Positions 42,928-53,818 of a DNA stretch of 64,000 bases are shown here, one piece after another. The notes below the pieces were generated by a model. It made no database searches and had not been told where the DNA came from. It was given only the letters and a program-made list of their open reading frames with translations. Source of the DNA: Cunninghamia lanceolata (taxonomy: Eukaryota > Streptophyta > Pinopsida > Cupressales > Cupressaceae). The first letter of the stretch is position 1; each line of letters starts with the position of its first letter. The DNA is taken from NCBI GenBank assembly GCA_027924645.1, contig BSBN01000047.1:6882001-6946000 (forward strand), read 5' to 3'. The position numbers were made by a program, and so were the translations under genes.

Positions 42928-44106
42928 TTAATTTCTGGAAGAAATATCAGCACCAGAGTCTGGTGCGGATCCAACCTCTACATTCTCTGAACTTTTCTTC
43001 ACCCAAATCTTGCTCATCTGATTCCTAACCTCATCCGCATTCATCTTTTGTTTACCCTTGTCTTGATTCTGATTATACACCGGACCTCTTTTGTCCTGAT
43101 TCTTGTTTCTGCAGACTTTAGCATTATGACCGGACCTATTGCTGATTTGGCAAATAACATTTCTTTGCATATTTGACTGATATCCTCTTGATCTGCATTG
43201 ATTAGCCATATGACCTACTCTATTGCATGTGAAGCATCTACCTTTGAATGATTTGTTTACTTGCATAATTCTGCATTCATGGGATTTGTGTCCATACCTT
43301 TTGCAGTTGAAGCACTGTCCGGAGAAGGATGAATTAATCTGATTCATTCTCATTCTGTACTGATTAGCTTTGTGACCAAAGTGGTTGCAGCTGTGGCAGT
43401 ATCCATTGAAGGATGGATATCTTTGAGCATTTGGCTGTCTTACCGGAGGTCTTCTAGGCCTGCTCCTTGGATTTTCTGATCCAAGATTCTTCTGACCGGA
43501 TCCGGAGCTTTCTCCTTTCTCATATCCCAAACCATACTTGTCATCTGTCCTCTTTTGACTTCCAAGAAGAACTTCAAGTTGAGCAGAACTTATCTTGAAT
43601 TTCTCTTTATATTCATTTGCTGTTTGAAGGTCTCTTTTGAGAGAGGCAATTTGATCCTCAAGTTTTTCTTCATTATCTTTGGCATCTTCAAGATCAAATT
43701 CAAGATGTCTGATAATCCTGTCCATCTGGTGGCATTCTTCTGATTTTTCTTTAAGAGATTGTCTTAGATTGTCTTCAGCCTTTCTTTTTTCTTCAATCTC
43801 TTGAGTAAACTTTATAGTTCCTGATTCCATTTCATGTCTTAACATAATGACTTCTTTTGATAACTTTTCACATAACTTGGTTTGCTCAGTCAATTCTTCA
43901 TTTGTATTGCTTTCTTCACTTTGTCTTGCCAACTGTTGGAGCAGCTCCTTTCTCTTTTTCATAGAGAGACTTAGTTTGTCTTTTAATTCTCTCATGAATT
44001 CATCAGCCTGTTTGAGTCTTTCCTTTAATTCACTGACTTCAGAATTTGACTGTTCAAGATCCTCAAGAGCAGTCTTGAGTTGCTCCCTTAAACCATATGC
44101 ATCCAT
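42928..44106 (-). CDS. ORF1 of element A: coiled-coil, multi-CCHC gag-like protein
   Basis: 392 codons, uninterrupted, from ATG 44104-44106 (MDAYGLREQLKTALEDLEQ). Residues 1-190 are a long coiled coil rich in Glu, Lys and Leu. A basic Ser/Arg linker follows (PRSRPRRPPVRQPNAQRYP). Then come four knuckle-like units: CHSCNHFGHKANQY (last Cys lost), CFNCKRYGHKSHEC, CFTCNRVGHMANQC and CQISNRSGHNAKVC (second Cys lost). The tail is KIWVKKSSENVEVGSAPDSG. CCHC knuckles bind nucleic acid in retroviral nucleocapsids, and Copia gag usually has one. The KxWV tail recalls Sirevirus gag ends, so this is probably a gag derivative. It lies 52 bp inside the PBS, where gag would be. Confidence 0.82.
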   Translation of the reverse strand: MDAYGLREQLKTALEDLEQSNSEVSELKERLKQADEFMRELKDKLSLSMKKRKELLQQLARQSEESNTNEELTEQTKLCEKLSKEVIMLRHEMESGTIKFTQEIEEKRKAEDNLRQSLKEKSEECHQMDRIIRHLEFDLEDAKDNEEKLEDQIASLKRDLQTANEYKEKFKISSAQLEVLLGSQKRTDDKYGLGYEKGESSGSGQKNLGSENPRSRPRRPPVRQPNAQRYPSFNGYCHSCNHFGHKANQYRMRMNQINSSFSGQCFNCKRYGHKSHECRIMQVNKSFKGRCFTCNRVGHMANQCRSRGYQSNMQRNVICQISNRSGHNAKVCRNKNQDKRGPVYNQNQDKGKQKMNADEVRNQMSKIWVKKSSENVEVGSAPDSGADISSRN

Positions 44107-44157
44107 TTGAAATCCCAGATCTTCCTCAAGCTGTTAGGCTCTATTTAGGAGGAACCT

Positions 44158-44170
44158 GGCTCTGATACCA
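44158..44170 (-). promoter_or_regulatory. Primer-binding site of element A
   Basis: The minus strand reads TGGTATCAGAGCC, two bases inside the 5' LTR, identical to that at 4386-4398. The following leader (AGCTTGAGGAAGATC) resembles the helper's. Confidence 0.9.
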
Positions 44171-44172
44171 AT

Positions 44173-45261
44173 TGTTGATAACTGAGAGGGGGGGTGAATC
44201 AGTTATCCTAATTATTTCCCTTTTTGAACTTTCTTATTAATTGATGCAGCATTGAATCAAACACTAAAACATTAACATGAAATAAGAAACACATAACACA
44301 GTATTTTTGACGTGGAAACCCTGTTAAGGGAGAAAACCACGGGGTGATTAACCCAAAATTATTCTCTGTTAGAAGAATAGGAGATTACAAAAATGGCACT
44401 TGCCAATTAGGGCTCACTGCCCGAGCACACTGCTCACAAGAGGCCCACTGCCTACAAGAAGACACACTGTCTACAAAGTGATAAGAATCACAGTCTTGAA
44501 CTGATTGGAAGCATCTACATATGCTAGAGTTCAGTTCCGGTTAGGCTCAGTATACTGATCTGCTGCACTTCATCTTTCCTTTGTTCTTTATTCTGCTATC
44601 TTTCACATACCGGATCCTTTTTGCTACCTCTGTTGTGTTCTGGACTTATTCGCATATATCTTCACACCATCACTCATTTCACAACTAAATCCATCCTCTA
44701 TATATATCCGCACAAGTAATTTCATCATCTTTCTAGTCGGCATCCGGAACAGTCTAGTTTCTTACAAACTCTTGTTCTGTCAGCTGAATCCTTCCTCACC
44801 AAGCAATGCGGATCAAGCATATACTTGTAGATATCATTAATCATGTCGGCCAAACATGATTCATGCCTTCACAACCTCTATCATCAACAGTAACACATCC
44901 GGAAAGTAGTCTGATACTCTGTCAGTCAGTTCTTCCTCTATTTTCACTGTCTCTCAGGAATCCGGTACTCAACCATTCATATCTTTTTTCTTGTCCATCA
45001 CCGGAGGCTAAATCTTTGGAATATACCACTCAAGGTAGTCCTCTTGACTTCCCCAAATCCGTACTGCACCAAGACACTTCCTCTGAGAGATCCGGACCAA
45101 TCTGTCGGACCTTGCCACATGCTCTGTTCTTCTTCACCGGACCACAACATTCTTTATTCTGACTTCCGGTAGAGACACATCATGACTTGCGGATATGTGG
45201 GATGACCTTTGTTGCCATCAATGACAACAACCATGAATCCATATAGTGTCTCTTGCCAACA
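44173..45261 (-). repeat. 5' LTR of element A
   Basis: 1,089 bp, about 1% different from 37870-38958. TATA box at about 44698-44707. Bounded by the PBS and by ATACT. Confidence 0.93.
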
Positions 45262-45266
45262 ATACT

Positions 45267-45346
45267 ATGTACTACGGATGTGTGGGATAGCCTTTGTTGC
45301 CATCAATGACAACACTCATGAAGCTACACAGTGTCTCTTGCCAACA
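45267..45346 (-). repeat. 3' LTR of element B, part 2
   Basis: The last 80 bp (plus sense) of the LTR opened by element A, matching 58742-58821. Ends CTTGCCAACA, then the purine tract complement CTCCCCCTTTGGC. Confidence 0.88.
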
Positions 45347-45591
45347 ATCTCCCCCTTTGGCATTGATGGTAACACTTAGTGAAAAATGGCTAAGTGTCAC
45401 AGTAACTCCCCTTTAGCTGATGCTCTATCTTTTGCACTATTTTACTGGAGCTCCCCCTTAGCTGGATTCCACATTTTTCACTACTCCTCATTCCCCCTTT
45501 GACATCAATGGCAAAGGGCAGAATCTGCATACCAAAATTTGCAAAAAATGTCCTGTACATAGCCGTATAAGTATATATGTAAATGTTATAC
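45347..45591 (-). promoter_or_regulatory. Polypurine tracts of element B
   Basis: Complements of AAAGGGGGAGAT beside the LTR (45347-45360) and of GATGTCAAAGGGGGAAT (45492-45508), in the same arrangement as in element A. No ORF. Confidence 0.7.
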
Positions 45592-48500
45592 TTACATATA
45601 CTTAAGTATATCCACAAAAGTGGCCTTCAACTGTACAAACTCTGTGGCCCAGGTCTGCTTCATCCTATCCAAAATGGAGATGTGACCACTCAACAAAAAT
45701 GCATAAGCTTATGCGCTTCTTAAATCTGCCAGATCACTGGTCCGGGTTGTGGTCTGAGGATCTGTCAAGGCCTCATGCATTGCCTCTAACTTAGGGATAA
45801 TTATCCCTCTGAGTTCACTCATTCTGTTTATTATATCCTTCTTTTCTTTGTGCAGCCTTTTTATTTCATTTATGATGACAATGGCTTTCCATTCTTGATT
45901 CATTAACGAGGTAGTAAGGGGATCAAAATTGTGAGATAAACTTGACAGTTTACCTTCTTGTTCTTTAACCTTCTTTTCAATATCCTCTGTCACTTTGGGC
46001 CAAGATAGATAAAATTTGTACATGTCCCCACCATATTTAAGAGCATTTTCAAGGCTCTTTATTCCAATGTCTAGGGTCCTCCTATCATTAACAATGAGTC
46101 CCTGTACTTCAGTGAATCTTTTTCCCAAAAACTCCTTCCAGACCTTAGCTTCTGCTAATTTTTCTAGAGATTCAAAGTCAGTGGTAACAGAAATTACCAA
46201 AGAATTTAGGTTGCCAGATGGTGAGGCCGAAGGATCCTTTTGGAATGATGGCATGATCTTCTCCAGCATCTCGGATGCCATTTCCAATAGCTCACAATCT
46301 TCCATGTGGGATTTTAGGAGTTTTTATTTTGCTTTGGCTTGACCAAAAGATGCTATTTTCATTGTCTGGATCGAAGAGAGAGAGTCAAAATTTAGTGGCC
46401 CTTGAAATAACTCAAGTTCATCTATCTCCATCATTTCTTTGTTCAAGAAATTCTTCACTACCACTGCAGTGTCTCTTGCCGGTGATTGAGTCTTCTTTCC
46501 TTTTGGGATCTCAGAACTGTCATCATAGGTCTTCTCTGCTTGTTCTTCTTCTTTTCCCTTAACCTCCTCTTCTTGACTCACTTTCTCCTCTTTTCTTCCT
46601 TCTCCTTCAGCTTCTGAATCTGGAATGTCTGCAATGGGATCCGGAGGAGAGATGTTACCTGTGTTTATTGCTTCATGAACTTCCTCTTCCAGAACAGAGG
46701 AATCCAAGTCCTTAGACTTCTCTCCATCTATCTCTTTTGATCCTTCTACATCAAAAGATTTTTCATTGGTTACATTTAATCCTTCAACATCCATGGTAGA
46801 AGGTTCTTCAATTGATTCCTCTATAACAAGAAGATTGAATCTTTTCAAAGAATTCCAAAGAATATCTTTTGTCTCACTTGCTACTTGGTCAATTTCTCCA
46901 AGCATAAGTTTATTCATTCTTGCCTTACTCCGAAACTCATCCTTACAATCTTTAAAAATCATGTCCATTTGTCTTGGAGTGATAGAAAGATAAAGTTGAA
47001 TCATTATTTGTTCCCAAATCTCTAGGTCTTTTTCTTTTGCATTCTCTTTTCTTAGTTCAAGTACCTTCTCTAGACTTTTGGAATTAATGATATAATTTCA
47101 ATGAATGCTTTATTGTAGATATTTAGGTACCTGACTGTAGCTTCTTCCAAAATCCTCTCATTAGTATCACTGTATTCATCATAGAACTCTGTTACTGGTT
47201 GCAGGTTCCCATCCATGGTAATTGCCTTGATGATGTCATCAATGGAAAGAGTGGGCTTTTCAACAAATGCTTCTACCTTTTCTTCTTTGTTTTTACTAGC
47301 AGAGAATTCCCCAGATGTTTTCTTCTTATTCATTTTCTTAATTTCCTCATCAGATTCTATTTCTTCATCATCTTTGAGACTTGTGTATGACCTTGTGGCT
47401 TTTGTTTTCATCCTCTTTTCTCCTTTTCCAGATGTCTTGACTTTCTGTTTGGTGGCTCTTAAGCTTTTAGGAGTGGCAGATGAAGAGCTCTTGGAGGATC
47501 TAGTCTAGGAGGAGGCTTGTACCAGAACATCTCCTTTCTTTGCTTCTTGTTTCTCTTTCTCAACCTTCTCCATTTTCTCTCTGTTTGCATCTACTGCCTC
47601 TTTAGATAAGCCAAATCTTTTGGCAATTTCCTCTACTTCCCTTCTTACTTTCCTCTTTATCTCCGGTTGTCTTAACTCAAGATGTATTTTTACACTTAGT
47701 TCTTGAAAGGTTCCAAACCTTTCTACCTCAGGGTCCTTAGGTTGGCTCAACAGATGTTGAATATGTAGCTCCAAGATTTTCTCATCGACCTCGTATCCCA
47801 TAGGCATTATCCACATTGTTTTGGGCTCAACTGCCTCCATTAGGCATTGATCAGTGTCAACCATGAAGCACATTGTATCCTTGTATTTCTCAACTATGGA
47901 TTGAGGTATCCTCTCTCTAGCCTACATCATGCTTTGGAAGTTCTTAAAATAACCCCAGAGAGCTATGTTCTGAGCTTTAGTATCACCAAGTCCATACATA
48001 TAATCTCTAATTTGGATTGCAACCAGTTTATCATTTTGCCAAACCCAACCGCTTGATCCGGGTAGCTCATTCATGTAATAAAAGAACAAACACAGTATTA
48101 GACAACCATATTTGAAGGAATTCTTCTTATCCTTTTTCATCTTCTACGGGTTTTCTAATAGTTGATTTAGGAGAAGATCACATAGGTCATAATCTGATTT
48201 TCCCTCAACATCTGATATGATGCATATAATGCAGTCCTAGATACAGAATTCTTCCTGCTTGAATGATAGATTTTGTAGCCAATTATCATTGAGACAAACT
48301 TGACATCTGGATCTGTGATGTCATCTATGGTCATTCCTCTTTTGTCAAACTTAGATCTGGTGGCTTCAGTTACTGTCTGGTTCTTGACAGATTTAAGTGC
48401 AGGTAATCCATGGAAAGAATGCAGTCCAGTCACTACCCTAATGGCATCTTTTGTTATCCTGAAGGGCCTCATTAACCACATGAAATTATCATGCATCCTA

Positions 48501-48826
48501 CTTAGGACATACAGGACCCAATCATCTTCTGCAAAACAAGGGAAGTGTATGCAATGTTCGAAGTGTTTATCTCGGAGGACTTTATATTGAGCTTTGAGTT
48601 CAAAACTCTAATCTATTAGTTGTTTGTGATAGATGTCCATCAATTTAGAGTCTCCAAATTCCTCAATGTTGGCATGGATATAGACCCTACCACCTTCTAC
48701 GTGCAATACCCCATGCAAAATGCTAGAAAATGTGCCTAAAGGATCAACTTCTAGAGATTTATAGGGGTGTTTCTTGAATTTAGGACACGGCCTATCAGTG
48801 ATATTTACAACCATTGGAGTAGCCAT
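45592..48826 (-). pseudogene. ORF2 homologue in element B (decayed)
   Basis: Diverged copy of ORF2, starting at ATG 48824-48826 (MATPMVVNITDRPCPKF) and ending at TAA 45592-45594. Matching blocks: MHDNFMWLMRPFRITKDAIRVVTGL, MNELPGSSGWVWQNDKLVAIQ, CFMVDTDQCLMEAVEPKTMWIMPMGYEVDE, the basic linker, the acidic domain (longer than in A) and the coiled coil IINEIKRLHKEKKDIINRMSELRG. Stops include TAG 48144-48146 (same codon as the TAG in A), TAG near 47924 (Gln in A), and TAA near 46325 and 45709; there are also frameshifts near 48200, 48590 and 47070-47020. Its conservation shows that ORF2 is a family trait rather than a chance ORF. Confidence 0.82.
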
Positions 48827-49462
48827 CTTGCAAAAGATTCAGAGAAAGATTTTCATAATGGAAGTACCTTTTTACGCCTTAGGTTTTGAAATAGGAGCCG
48901 GAACAAATCGTTGGTTGAATTCGATTTTCTAGTTGATCTTTTGAGTGGATTATAGAAACTTCATTATAGAGCTCTTCTTATCTTCTTTGTGAATGCAAGT
49001 GTGCAAATGATGACTGAGAGAACCCTTGTATTCTTGCGCAAACCCTAATTTCTTTTTGCAATAAATGCACAACTTAAGTTATCTGGTTACCCTATTTTAA
49101 GAGAGATCTTCTCAAATCATTGTACTGATCTTAGAATCATTGTCAGTGAGGATTGACAATGTATCTTCTTTTCTTCAGTCATGCCATGGGTCCGCAGATC
49201 AAAGTATTTTAATTTTGAATCATACCAAATCTATCTGTGAAAATCCTGCTTTACAGGATGACTATCAAACCAGATCAACTTGAGCGGTTAAACTCTTGCA
49301 AAACTCCATGCAGATCTTTCATATTTTTACTGAGGGTTATTTAGATATTTTTCTGAGAACACTTTAATCCACAGCATTTCATGTGCCAAATTTAGGCACT
49401 AATTGACTGGCTGGGGGAATTTGTTTTTCTCTATGACTCCCCCTGAGCCAGAGCTCATTTGT
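48827..49462 (-). promoter_or_regulatory. Inter-ORF region of element B
   Basis: Non-coding. GCAAACCCTAATTTC (about 49039-49053) carries a full AAACCCTAA telo-box. The part around 49255-49320 (AACTTGAGCGGTTAAAC, ACTCCATGCAGATC) shows remnants of the LTR-like segment seen in A. CTGGCTGGGGGAA is at about 49406-49420. Confidence 0.45.
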
Positions 49463-50644
49463 TTAGTTTCCATAAGGAATATCAACACGGGAGTCCGGTG
49501 CGGATCCATCCCCAATATTTTCTGCATTCTTCTTCACCCAAATCTTCCTCATCTCCCTTTGAACTTCATCCGCATTCAGTTTGCCTTTATCCTTATCTTG
49601 TTTTTGATTATGATGCACCGGACCCTTTTTATCCTAATTTTTACTTCTGCAGAATTTGGCAATCTGACCGGATCAATTGCAATTGTAACAAACAACATTT
49701 CTTTGCATATTTGATTGATATCCTCTTGATCTACATTGATTAGCCATATGTCATATTCTATTGCATGCAAAGCATCTACCATTGAATCAATTGTTTATTT
49801 GCATATTTCTGCATTCATGAGATTTGTGACCATACCTTTTGCAATTAAAACATTGTCCGGAGAAGGATGGATTAGTCTGATTCATTCTCCTTCTGCACTG
49901 AGTTAATTTATGACCGAAATTGTTGCAATTTAAGCAGTATCCATTGAAGGATGGATATCTTTGAGCATTTGGTTTCCTTACGGAAGGTCTTCTAGGCCTG
50001 TTTCTTTGATTTCCTAATCCAAAGTTCTTCTGACTAGATCTGGAGCTTTCACCTTTCTCATATCCCAAGCCACGCTTATCATCTACCCTCTTTTGGCTTT
50101 CAAGAAGAACTTCAAGTTGGGCTGAGCTTATCTTGAATTTCTCTTTGTATTCATTTGTTGTTTGAATATCTTGTTTAAGAGTGTCTATCTGATTCTCAAG
50201 TTGTTCTTCATTATCTATAGCTTCTTCAAGATCAGATTCAAGATGCCTGATTATTCTGTCCATTTTGTGACAGTCCTCTATCTTCTCCTTGAGGGATTGT
50301 TTTAAATTATCTTCAATTTTTCTTTTTTCTTCAATTTCTTGGGTGAATCTCATAACCCCGGATTCCATCTCATGCCTTACCATAATGACCTCTTTTGACA
50401 ACTTCTCACATAGCTTGTTTTTCTCATCCAGATCTTCATTAGTATCATTGGCTTCACTCTGATTTGGTAATTTTTGAAGTAGTTCCTTTCTCTTTTTCAT
50501 AGAGATACTCAGTTTTTCTTTTAGCTCATTTATGAAATCATCAGCTTGTTTGAGTCTTTCTCTCAAGTTATTGACTTCAGATTGGGATTGTTCAAGATCA
50601 TCTAGGGTAGACTAAAGTTGTTCCTACATACCATATATATCCAT
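49463..50644 (-). pseudogene. ORF1 homologue in element B (decayed)
   Basis: Starts at ATG 50642-50644 (MDIYGM), followed by two early TAG codons; open from about 50566 to 49787. Coiled coil (RERLKQADDFINELKEKLSIS), linker NRPRRPSVRKPNAQRYP, then CLNCNNFGHKLTQC and CFNCKRYGHKSHEC. Here the first knuckle has all four ligands, unlike in A. Past 49787 the third and fourth knuckles can be traced with shifts and stops. Confidence 0.82.
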
Positions 50645-50709
50645 TGAGATTCCCAAATCTTCCTCAAGCTGGTAGGCTCTATTTAGAGGAACTTAGCTCT
50701 GATACCAAT

Positions 50710-51432
50710 TGTTGGAAAACAAGGCAGATAACTGAGAGGGGGGGTGAATCAGTTATCTCAAATTTCTTTAACTTTCTTTTCTTCTTTAACGATTAGTGCA
50801 GCATCAAAAGATATAAGCATATGTGATCATAAGAACAAAAATAAAATCAACACACTTAACACAAGGATTTTTACGTGGAAAAACCCTGTTAAGGGAAAAA
50901 CCATGGGGTGACTAACCCAAGATAGTATTCTCTGTTAAAAGAATAAAAGAGTACAAAATGGCACTTGACAATTAGGGCTCACTGCCCAAGCACACTGCTC
51001 ACAAGAGGCACACTACCTACAAGAGACTCACTGTCTACAGAACTTACATAAGGTAATCAGGTGTTTGAACTGATGAGAGGCATCTACAAATGTAGGAGTT
51101 TAGTTTCGGTTAGGTACAATACACTGATTTAATGCACTTCATTCTTCCTCTGTTTTAATATTGTTGCTCTGTCACATACCGGACTTGGTTTGCTGCTTTC
51201 ACACTTGTCCCTACTTTTTTTTGCACTTTATTTCATGACTTCTATTTTTCCACACGTCTACATACTGGAATCCATCTGGTATATATATCCACATTAAGGA
51301 ATTCATCAACTTTCTAGTCGGCAACAAGAACACTCAAGATATTTACAAGTTACTGATCTGTCAGCTAAATCCATGCTTGATTTGTGATGCGTATCAAAAG
51401 AATAGGCATATAAGTCATTAATCATGTCGGCC
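50710..51432 (-). repeat. 5' LTR of element B, part 1
   Basis: Starts TGTTGGAAAACAAGGC, next to the PBS (TGATACCA at 50700-50707). TATA-like GGTATATATATCC at about 51278-51290. Interrupted after CGGCC (51428-51432); resumes at 58412. Confidence 0.88.
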
Positions 51433-53669
51433 TATTAGTAATAATTTATGTTTGGGGTATCATGCAGGCACCTTCCCAAAAAATCCAAAGAAGTCCTAAG
51501 TCTTCAGCCTCCTCAGAATTTTTCAACTGCAGCATCATTTTTTCTTTGGAGGAGGTCATCATCATCATCATGTTTCCAAACATCACCCTGATATTTCTTA
51601 CGAGGGTTATATTTCACACCAACCTGATCTTCTGCTCGCGGGGTGATATTTTAACATCGGGTGATCTTAGCTAAGATCATCCTGATGCTATTATTACTAG
51701 GTTTCAAGTATGACCCGATATTCTGCAGGGTCATCATATTTGAATATCGGGTGATCTTTGTTAAGATCACCCCGATGTTATTTTATCACCTTATGTTTGT
51801 TCCAGCATCATGATGATGCTGACGTCAGCGTGATATCCGCCTGTCGGCTTCATCATATTCTGAAGGAGGGGGTGATATTTCTAAATATCAGTCATATTCA
51901 AACATCACCCCGATGTTACAATGAAGCTACAGTGCACCCCGATATTTCTATCAGGGTGATATTTCCAAATATCCAGTTATCTTCTGAATATCATCCTGAT
52001 GCCGATATGATGGTGACATCATCAAGGTCCGATGGGTCATATTTCTAGCACTAGTCATCTTGTGGAGATCCCCCGATATTTGCAAATATGACGATGACGT
52101 CATCCGGATATGAGGAGGTGCACAATAGGCAGATATGCTGATGACGTCAGCAGGATATGACAGTGACGTCATCAGGATGTTCATCGACCAGACATTTGGT
52201 ATCGGCTAAGCAGGAGGATCTTCCTCCAATGCATCAGGTTGTGCCGATGAAGGTGAATATCAGGATGATATTTCACGTGAAGGTAAGGTTATCATGTTGT
52301 AGGATAATGATGATGAAGGTCTTATACTAGGTGTCATCAAGAGCAAAATCATCAACATTATATGTGCTCACGACCTAGTATATAAAGTGTTAAGGAGGTT
52401 GCCGCGGGGTGCATGTGGGATAATTAGATCCTGCATGATTTGAAATATCAGGATGATACATTTTGGCGGGAAAGGTTTGCGATGCACAGTATTCTGCATT
52501 TCCCAAGGCCGCGAGTTGGTGTGCCATTAATGGCAGTTGTTGCAAAGGTATGGGCGATGGCGTGGACGGATCTAGTACCCAACTGAAGATGTGAATCCCC
52601 AGGCGGTAGCGCAGGGCTCAAGATCTCTTTCTGTCCCCTCCTCCACCTGCTGCATTGAATATTTGAGCGCCATTTTTCTCATGTGTACTATATCTACCAA
52701 ATTTTGAGTTTGCCTAGTGATTAATGCTGAGTACCTGCTTGCTGTATAAGTAGGGATGTGTTGCTCATTTGAAGGTTGTTGAAGGCCTGGGGCATTTTTG
52801 TGTAAATAATGAAAGACAGGGCATGATCTTGGCTGTTGTATCCCATTTTGGAGTTTATGTGTTGCAGTATGAATGTATTTTGCACATATTTTCAGTTTCA
52901 GTGTTAATGTTATATGAAAAATGCTTATTGCATGTGTCTATCTGCTTGTCTCCATTTGCTGCATGTTATCCTTCTTTTGAATCTGGTTGCTAAGGGTTTC
53001 ATAGATTCTAGGATACAGGGTTCTGTATCACATGCCTGATCTCTAACTTCCATTCAAGGAGTGGATTAAACAGTTTTAGGTTGAGCATGGAGAAGGTTGT
53101 ATGTCTGCAGGGATATATGTAAGTAGAGGCAGTTAGATACCCATTCTTGGGTGATGTTTGTAAGGCAAGCATCAATCCAACCCCCTGAAACTTGAGTGAA
53201 GGTTGCAAACCATCTGTTGTATATGTCTAGTTGACTCCTTGCCCAATGGATAGGCACCAGTCTGCTCCTGGGTCAGTAGTTATGAGCCAAAACCCCTTGT
53301 CTTGCATCTAGGACATTATGTTCCCCCATTTCATCACTTCCACCTGTTAGTTGTAGGAATAGGATTAGGAACCCCCTGCATGCTCTCATACCCACCAGAC
53401 ACATATGTCCAAGAATGTTGCCAACCTTGTGATCTATCATGCAGATCTTGGTCCAGACATGAGAGTATTCTGCCTGTTGTTGTCAAGTTAGATCTTTCTA
53501 TCATTGAGCTAGTCAAGGTTACATATTTAGCTATAGGGATACCCCCTTGGTGCGGCAGAACCAGAAGTGAAGGGGAGGTAGCTCACGCAACCTCCTATAT
53601 TTGTGGGCTGAATCTGCTTGTGCATTAGAACTGGCAAACCCTGATGTTGATTCGGAAGAAAAAACAACA
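51433..53669 (+). repeat. 5' LTR of the gag-only element
   Basis: First bases TATTAGTAATAATT (TG changed to TA). The U3 part (51570-52270) is dense in inverted repeats, e.g. TGATCTTAGCTAAGATCA (51661-51678), in CCCGATATTT/GGTGATATTT motifs, and in TGACGTCA palindromes at 51820, 52095, 52142 and 52164. A TATA-like box (CTAGTATATAAAGTG) lies at about 52376-52390. Confidence 0.88.
52382..52388 (+). promoter_or_regulatory. TATA box in the gag-only element's 5' LTR
   Basis: TATATAA within CCTAGTATATAAAGTGTTAAGG; the same sequence recurs near 57115 in the 3' LTR. It lies about 210 bp downstream of the TGACGTCA cluster, a plausible promoter layout. Confidence 0.65.
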
Positions 53670-53672
53670 AAA

Positions 53673-53689
53673 TGGTGACTCTACTGGGG
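53673..53689 (+). promoter_or_regulatory. Primer-binding site of the gag-only element, with two further look-alikes
   Basis: TGGTGACTCTACTGGGG three bases after the LTR. This resembles the TGGCGACTC...-type site of Tat/Ogre-like Gypsy elements, usually attributed to tRNA-Arg (from memory). An identical 17-mer lies at 53746-53762 and a partial one (TGGCGACTCTGTTG) at 53937-53950. Confidence 0.65.
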
Positions 53690-53818
53690 AAGAGTAAATG
53701 AAAAAAGAATAATATCTGTGTGCCCATCCGAGTCGCAACAGAAATTGGTGACTCTACTGGGGACAATGTCATATCCATGAAGGTGTGAGTCTAAAAAATT
53801 AAAGAATTAGGCCTGGAA

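Larger units (their letters stand above)
37870..45261 (-). mobile_element. Element A: best-preserved ORF1/ORF2 non-autonomous element
   Basis: 7.4 kb, flanked by ATACT (37865-37869 and 45262-45266). Both LTRs are 1,089 bp and differ by about 11 substitutions and two 1-bp indels, so insertion was fairly recent. In element order: 5' LTR, PBS, ORF1 (44106-42928), a 650 bp inter-ORF region with LTR similarity, ORF2 (42274-39191), two purine tracts, 3' LTR. No enzymatic pol domain is present. The undisturbed target can be read at 58725-58770 in the other LTR of B (GGGCATACTATGTACT). Confidence 0.93.

Noticed and set aside
49035..49055. Telomere-repeat remnant (AAACCCTAA)
   Set aside because: Single unit, conserved in promoter-like position in A and B; fits a telo-box rather than interstitial telomere DNA.
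53008..53778. Short ORFs on both strands in the 5' LTR of the gag-only element
   Set aside because: They recur in the 3' LTR but with altered frames, and lie in LTR sequence; no coding signal.
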